Shown here in pieces: positions 34,333-37,333 of a DNA stretch of 37,333 bases. Every line of letters begins with the position of its first letter. Positions within the stretch are counted from its first letter, which is position 1. The notes under the pieces are model-generated. The model did not search any database. It was not told where the DNA came from and saw nothing but the letters and a program-made list of their open reading frames with translations. The stretch comes from an uncultured Granulosicoccaceae bacterium. GTDB lineage: Bacteria; Pseudomonadota; Gammaproteobacteria; Granulosicoccales; Granulosicoccaceae. The stretch is from NCBI GenBank assembly GCA_937931165.1, contig CALHCI010000208.1:1-37333 (forward strand), in the 5' to 3' direction. The position numbers and the translations under genes are program-made.

Positions 34333-35357
34333 TAGACGGGGTGCAACCCTGGAAACTCAAGGCCCAGTGACTCTTCAAAGCCAAGCGCAATGTTAAACGC
34401 CTGCACTGCCTGACCTGCAGCCCCCTTCATCAGGTTATCTATCGCACTGACCACGACCAGACGATTACTGTGCGGATCTTTTTCAAAACCGATATCACAG
34501 TAATTCCCGCCGGCCAGCAGCTTCGGTTCCGGGTAGCGATGAATGCCACTTCGCTCTTTGACAATTCGAATAAAGGGTTCACTGCCATAGGCACTGCGAT
34601 AGAGCCTCCAGATATCTTTTTCTTCAAGTGCTGCGTTTAAAAAGACATGACAGGTGGCCAGAATACCGCGCACCATCTCTATAGAGGTTGCGGAAAAGTG
34701 AATGTTGTCTGCACCCAGCTCCTGAACCATCTCACCCACATGACGATGGCCGGTAGGTTTATATGAACGCACCACACCGCTTCTTTCAGGGTGATGACTT
34801 GCATCGCTGGCACTGTTGCCGCCCTGACTGGAGCCGGCCTTTACTTCAACGACTGCAGACTCCACCACACCGGCTTTATACAACGGGTGCAGGGCCAAAA
34901 TAGTTGCAGTGGCATTGCAGCCGGCGCTGGCGATTCGTTTGGCACCAACCATGGCCTCACGATGCAACTCGGGAATACCGTAAACAAAGTCAGTTAACCG
35001 CTCCGGACACCCGTGCGCTTTACCATACCAGCGCTGATACTGAGCTGCATCGTTCAGTCTGAAGTCTGCCGAAAGATCAATAAGCGTTTCAGCCAGCCCT
35101 TCAAACTCAGTCAGTCGGCGCATAGTATGCCCATGCGGTAAACCGAGGAATAAAACATCACAGGGTTCAAGCTCGTCAATGGTGACAAACTTCAATTTGC
35201 ATAGTTTCCGCAGGTTAGGATGTACCGTCGATACAAACTTGCCGGCATGTCTTTCCGAAGTGACCTGACAGATTTCTACCTCAGGATGAAACAGCAGTAT
35301 CCGCAGTAAGTCACCCCCTGCATAGCCGGACCCGCCAACAATTGATACACGAATCAA
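34332..35357 (-). CDS. lysY: LysW-aminoadipyl/glutamyl-phosphate reductase (LysY/ArgC-like)
   Basis: A 341-residue NADPH-dependent reductase. It has an N-terminal [38 protein letters not shown], the catalytic cysteine C147 in SAGCNATA, and a C-terminal HRHVGEM. It reduces the acyl phosphate on the carrier-bound substrate to a semialdehyde. It uses a TTG start that overlaps the lysX stop by four bases (TTGA), so translation is coupled. Sequence alone does not separate the lysine-specific (LysY) from the arginine-specific version. Confidence 0.88.
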   Translation of the reverse strand: MIRVSIVGGSGYAGGDLLRILLFHPEVEICQVTSERHAGKFVSTVHPNLRKLCKLKFVTIDELEPCDVLFLGLPHGHTMRRLTEFEGLAETLIDLSADFRLNDAAQYQRWYGKAHGCPERLTDFVYGIPELHREAMVGAKRIASAGCNATATILALHPLYKAGVVESAVVEVKAGSSQGGNSASDASHHPERSGVVRSYKPTGHRHVGEMVQELGADNIHFSATSIEMVRGILATCHVFLNAALEEKDIWRLYRSAYGSEPFIRIVKERSGIHRYPEPKLLAGGNYCDIGFEKDPHSNRLVVVSAIDNLMKGAAGQAVQAFNIALGFEESLGLEFPGLHPV

Positions 35358-36238
35358 CGGGATGCCTCTCTAACTGCGTAGGCGACAATTTCACCCGGTA
35401 TATCAACACCGGTGGTATCGACGCTGTTTTTAAACTCCATGGTGTAATTCACTTCATTGACCAGCAAGCCGTCCGGTGTTTCAAACAGATCAACTGCCAC
35501 CACACCACCGCCACATGCCCTGGCTGCGTTTAGCGAGATTTCTTCGATCTCGGGAGTGACTTCACACTTACTGGCAACAGCACCACGCGCAGTGTTGGTG
35601 ATCCAGTGTTTTGAGGTCCGATAGATGGCAGCGATACAACGGTCTCCGACCACAAACGTGCGGATGTCACGATCGGCCTTTTCTACATATTCCTGTATGT
35701 AAAATATCGAATGGTGATAACTGCCCAGCACGGTTTTATGTTCAAGGATTGTCTCTGCCGCATCACGGTCATTCACCTTTGACAGCAAGCGCCCCCACGA
35801 GCCAACCGCCGGCTTCAGCACCACCGGATAACCCAGTTGCTCAATGGCTTCAACTGCGGAGTCTTCGGTAAACGCCACACGACTTCTTGGTTGCTGTACC
35901 TTGTGCTCACTGAGCGCGGCGGTGGTAAGCATTTTGTCACCGCACACGCGTGCGACATCATGGCGGTTAACGCATTTTACACCGGCACTTTCGAACAGCC
36001 GTAACGCATGCAGCGCCCGCGAATGATTGATTGACCGCTCGAGTATGACATCGACATCAGGCGCCGATTCAAAATCCATGATCAGTTTGCGGTCATCGAT
36101 CATCACCGGTTGCACATTTGCCCGCTTAAACGCATCGAGCAGCATTTTCTCATCTTTGCGAATCAGCGAATGCAGCAGACCGATTTTTTTACCCGCGGGC
36201 AGAGTGCTAGCAACCATTTTATCAGCAGCCGGGCTCAC
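35354..36238 (-). CDS. lysX: LysW-amino acid ligase (LysX, RimK/ATP-grasp family)
   Basis: A 294-residue ATP-grasp ligase with the family's [13 protein letters not shown] (GSWGR at residues 146-150), [25 protein letters not shown] and the final [13 protein letters not shown]. It joins the alpha-amino group of 2-aminoadipate or glutamate to the gamma-carboxyl of the last Glu of LysW. The TMEFKNS end matches what I remember of LysX rather than ArgX, a weak hint for aminoadipate. The GTG start at 36238 overlaps the lysW stop by 4 bases (GTGA). An in-frame ATG at codon 8 is the alternative. Confidence 0.9.
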   Translation of the reverse strand: MSPAADKMVASTLPAGKKIGLLHSLIRKDEKMLLDAFKRANVQPVMIDDRKLIMDFESAPDVDVILERSINHSRALHALRLFESAGVKCVNRHDVARVCGDKMLTTAALSEHKVQQPRSRVAFTEDSAVEAIEQLGYPVVLKPAVGSWGRLLSKVNDRDAAETILEHKTVLGSYHHSIFYIQEYVEKADRDIRTFVVGDRCIAAIYRTSKHWITNTARGAVASKCEVTPEIEEISLNAARACGGGVVAVDLFETPDGLLVNEVNYTMEFKNSVDTTGVDIPGEIVAYAVREASR

Positions 36239-36399
36239 TCGCCCCAGTCCTCCTCGGCTTCCGGTGCTTCACCGAGCTTTGCCGGCTTGAGTTCCAGCAC
36301 CTCGAGTTCACAGCCACAGTCTTCACACGTCATCAGTTCACCCACGACGGTATCGTCGGCGATAGTGACTTCGGCATCACAAACGGGGCAATTAGCCAT
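36235..36399 (-). CDS. lysW: amino-group carrier protein LysW
   Basis: A 54-residue acidic zinc protein. Cysteines C4, C7 (CPVC), C25 and C28 (CEDC, followed by GC) form the zinc site, and the chain ends in the invariant EDWGE tail whose last Glu carries the substrate. This tail and the direct overlap with lysX make the call firm. It is the first gene of a six-gene minus-strand operon. The upstream 211 bp shared with the split-barrel gene should hold the promoter. Confidence 0.95.
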   Translation of the reverse strand: MANCPVCDAEVTIADDTVVGELMTCEDCGCELEVLELKPAKLGEAPEAEEDWGE

Positions 36400-36610
36400 C
36401 GGATAGTTCCTGTTTTTGTACTAAAAGGGCAATTCTTGCACGCCCGATGCGGGGTGTATACCTCGTGTTGTCCATGGGCTTCCATGACTGCGACACCGGC
36501 CACGTAGCTGCCACCTTAATCCCGCCTTGCATTGCAAACACAGCACGCAACGGGCAGCCAACAAGGCCTCTCAGGCATACTAAATATTCAAACGCACCCG
36601 GAATAAGGTT

Positions 36611-37195
36611 ATGTCTCAGTCGCTTGCAGCAACAGATAATCAGACGTGGCAGCAACTGTATTCAGCCACAGCCGATGCTAAGAACCCTTTCAGAAACCTG
36701 ACGCTGTGCAGTATCGACCGGCACCGCCGCCCGCAGGCAAGAATGGTGGTGCTAAGGCGTGTTGTTGTCGCAGACCGGTTGCTGGAGTTTCACACCGACA
36801 TCAGAAGCGATAAGTGGCAACAGCTGCTGGAATGTCCGCAGGTCTGCGTCCACGGCTACCACAGTGACAAAAGACTGCAAGTGCGACTTGCCGGGACAGT
36901 CTCTGTACACACGCAGGGCTCTGACGCCGCGGCAAGCGCATGGCAGACACTAACACCATGGACCCGCGCGTCCTACTGCGGCGGCCCGCCCGGAGACCCG
37001 GCAGCACAACCCCGGGTATTTTCCAAAGCACCTGCTGCCAGTGAAATCGCCAGCGGTGAATCTGTATTCGGCGTCATTGTGTTTAAGACAGAGTCACTGG
37101 ACTGGTTTACCCACCCGCGCGGGAATCTGCAAAGGGCACTGTTTTCATATGGCAGTGACGGAACCGTAGAACAAGCTGCCTGGGTGACGCCCTGA
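36611..37195 (+). CDS. pyridoxamine 5'-phosphate oxidase-family FMN-binding protein
   Basis: A 194-residue split-barrel protein: NPFRNLTLCSIDRHRRPQAR, MVVLRRVV, then FHTDIRSDKWQQL, which binds the FMN phosphate in this family, and a central GTVSVHTQG. It resembles the Alr4036/PNPOx-like group. A C-terminal LDWFTHPRGNLQRALFSY is typical. It may oxidise an amine or bind flavin only. A shared upstream region with lysW is noted but no functional link is known. It converges on an unidentified gene at the window edge. Confidence 0.8.
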   Translation: MSQSLAATDNQTWQQLYSATADAKNPFRNLTLCSIDRHRRPQARMVVLRRVVVADRLLEFHTDIRSDKWQQLLECPQVCVHGYHSDKRLQVRLAGTVSVHTQGSDAAASAWQTLTPWTRASYCGGPPGDPAAQPRVFSKAPAASEIASGESVFGVIVFKTESLDWFTHPRGNLQRALFSYGSDGTVEQAAWVTP

Positions 37196-37235
37196 CTTAG
37201 CCCAGACTTAGCCCTGAATTAGCCCTGCATTAGCC
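37192..37235. repeat. 11-bp tandem repeat, four copies, between convergent stop codons
   Basis: Units at 37192, 37203, 37214 and 37225 follow c(t/a)g(a/c)(c/a)ttagcc. The first unit holds the TGA of the split-barrel gene. The last unit holds the TAA of the minus-strand gene. On the minus strand each unit brings a new TAA. Confidence 0.8.
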
Positions 37236-37333
37236 TTGGCCAATCTCAGCCTGATGCGCCGCCACCAGATCAGCCATGCTATTGAAGCGGAACTGATAGT
37301 CCGGTGTGCCCCCGGGGTCCATCGTCGCGCCAT
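37230..37333 (-). CDS. C-terminal end of an unidentified protein (gene continues outside)
   Basis: The last 33 codons of a minus-strand frame read GATMDPGGTPDYQFRFNSM, then ADLVAAHQAEIGQG and a TAA at 37230-37232. The codon pattern looks coding, and the end lies at a plausible convergent spot. I do not recognise the family. The other possible frame on this strand gives an Arg/Trp-rich sequence that looks non-coding. Confidence 0.45.
   Translation of the reverse strand, partial: GATMDPGGTPDYQFRFNSMADLVAAHQAEIGQG

Noticed and set aside
1..37333. CRISPR array, insertion sequence, integron or prophage
   Set aside because: No regularly spaced direct repeats, transposase, integrase or phage structural genes were seen. 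The only tandem repeats are the 12-bp, 29-bp and 11-bp ones reported.

Overview
This 37.3 kb window has the base composition (near 50% GC, my impression) and gene content of a free-living, probably marine, proteobacterium. I would guess a gammaproteobacterium, with low certainty. It holds many small operons for amine, phosphonate and amino-acid metabolism plus two cyclic-di-GMP proteins. I saw no rRNA, tRNA, insertion sequence, prophage or CRISPR array.

Left part (1-9.8 kb): the C-terminal half of a GGDEF-EAL protein; a methyltransferase; on the minus strand a DUF1801-like protein and an SDR-fold protein with the signature residues of a halohydrin dehalogenase; a tandem fusion of two Gfo/Idh/MocA oxidoreductases; a flavin-reductase-like protein; a GFA-domain protein; GNAT and Nudix proteins; an EgtC/YafJ-type class II amidotransferase coupled to a DUF6356-like membrane protein; and an Lrp/AsnC regulator.

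Middle (9.8-23 kb), an amine and phosphonate island: a trimethylamine-dehydrogenase-family enzyme with an altered amine pocket; an FAD amine oxidoreductase followed by a complete Pot-type ABC importer (binding protein, ATPase, two permeases); a GST and a double cupin; and a minus-strand run of tmpA-like and tmpB-like genes (predicted cleavage of a quaternary-amine phosphonate to phosphate and a betaine), a one-domain asparaginase and a flavin amine oxidase. The last gene is frameshifted by a 29-bp duplication. Similar 23-bp operator-like sites lie before the GST gene (two, inverted) and before the amine oxidase (one), so these genes may share a regulator.

Right part (23-37 kb): a membrane GGDEF-EAL protein; a HerA/DUF87-type ATPase with C-terminal coiled coils; a Gfo/Idh/MocA - phytanoyl-CoA-dioxygenase-like - DUF1835 gene string; and a tightly overlapping minus-strand operon lysW-lysX-lysY-(class II amidotransferase)-lysZ-lysJ. 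This last operon encodes an amino-group-carrier pathway: LysW carries the growing amino acid on its C-terminal Glu while LysX, LysZ, LysY and LysJ ligate, phosphorylate, reduce and transaminate it. No LysK-type releasing peptidase is visible. The embedded class II amidotransferase, whose fold cleaves gamma-glutamyl amides, is my main candidate for an undescribed release enzyme. The window closes with an FMN-binding split-barrel gene, a short 11-bp tandem array and the C-terminus of an unidentified minus-strand gene.
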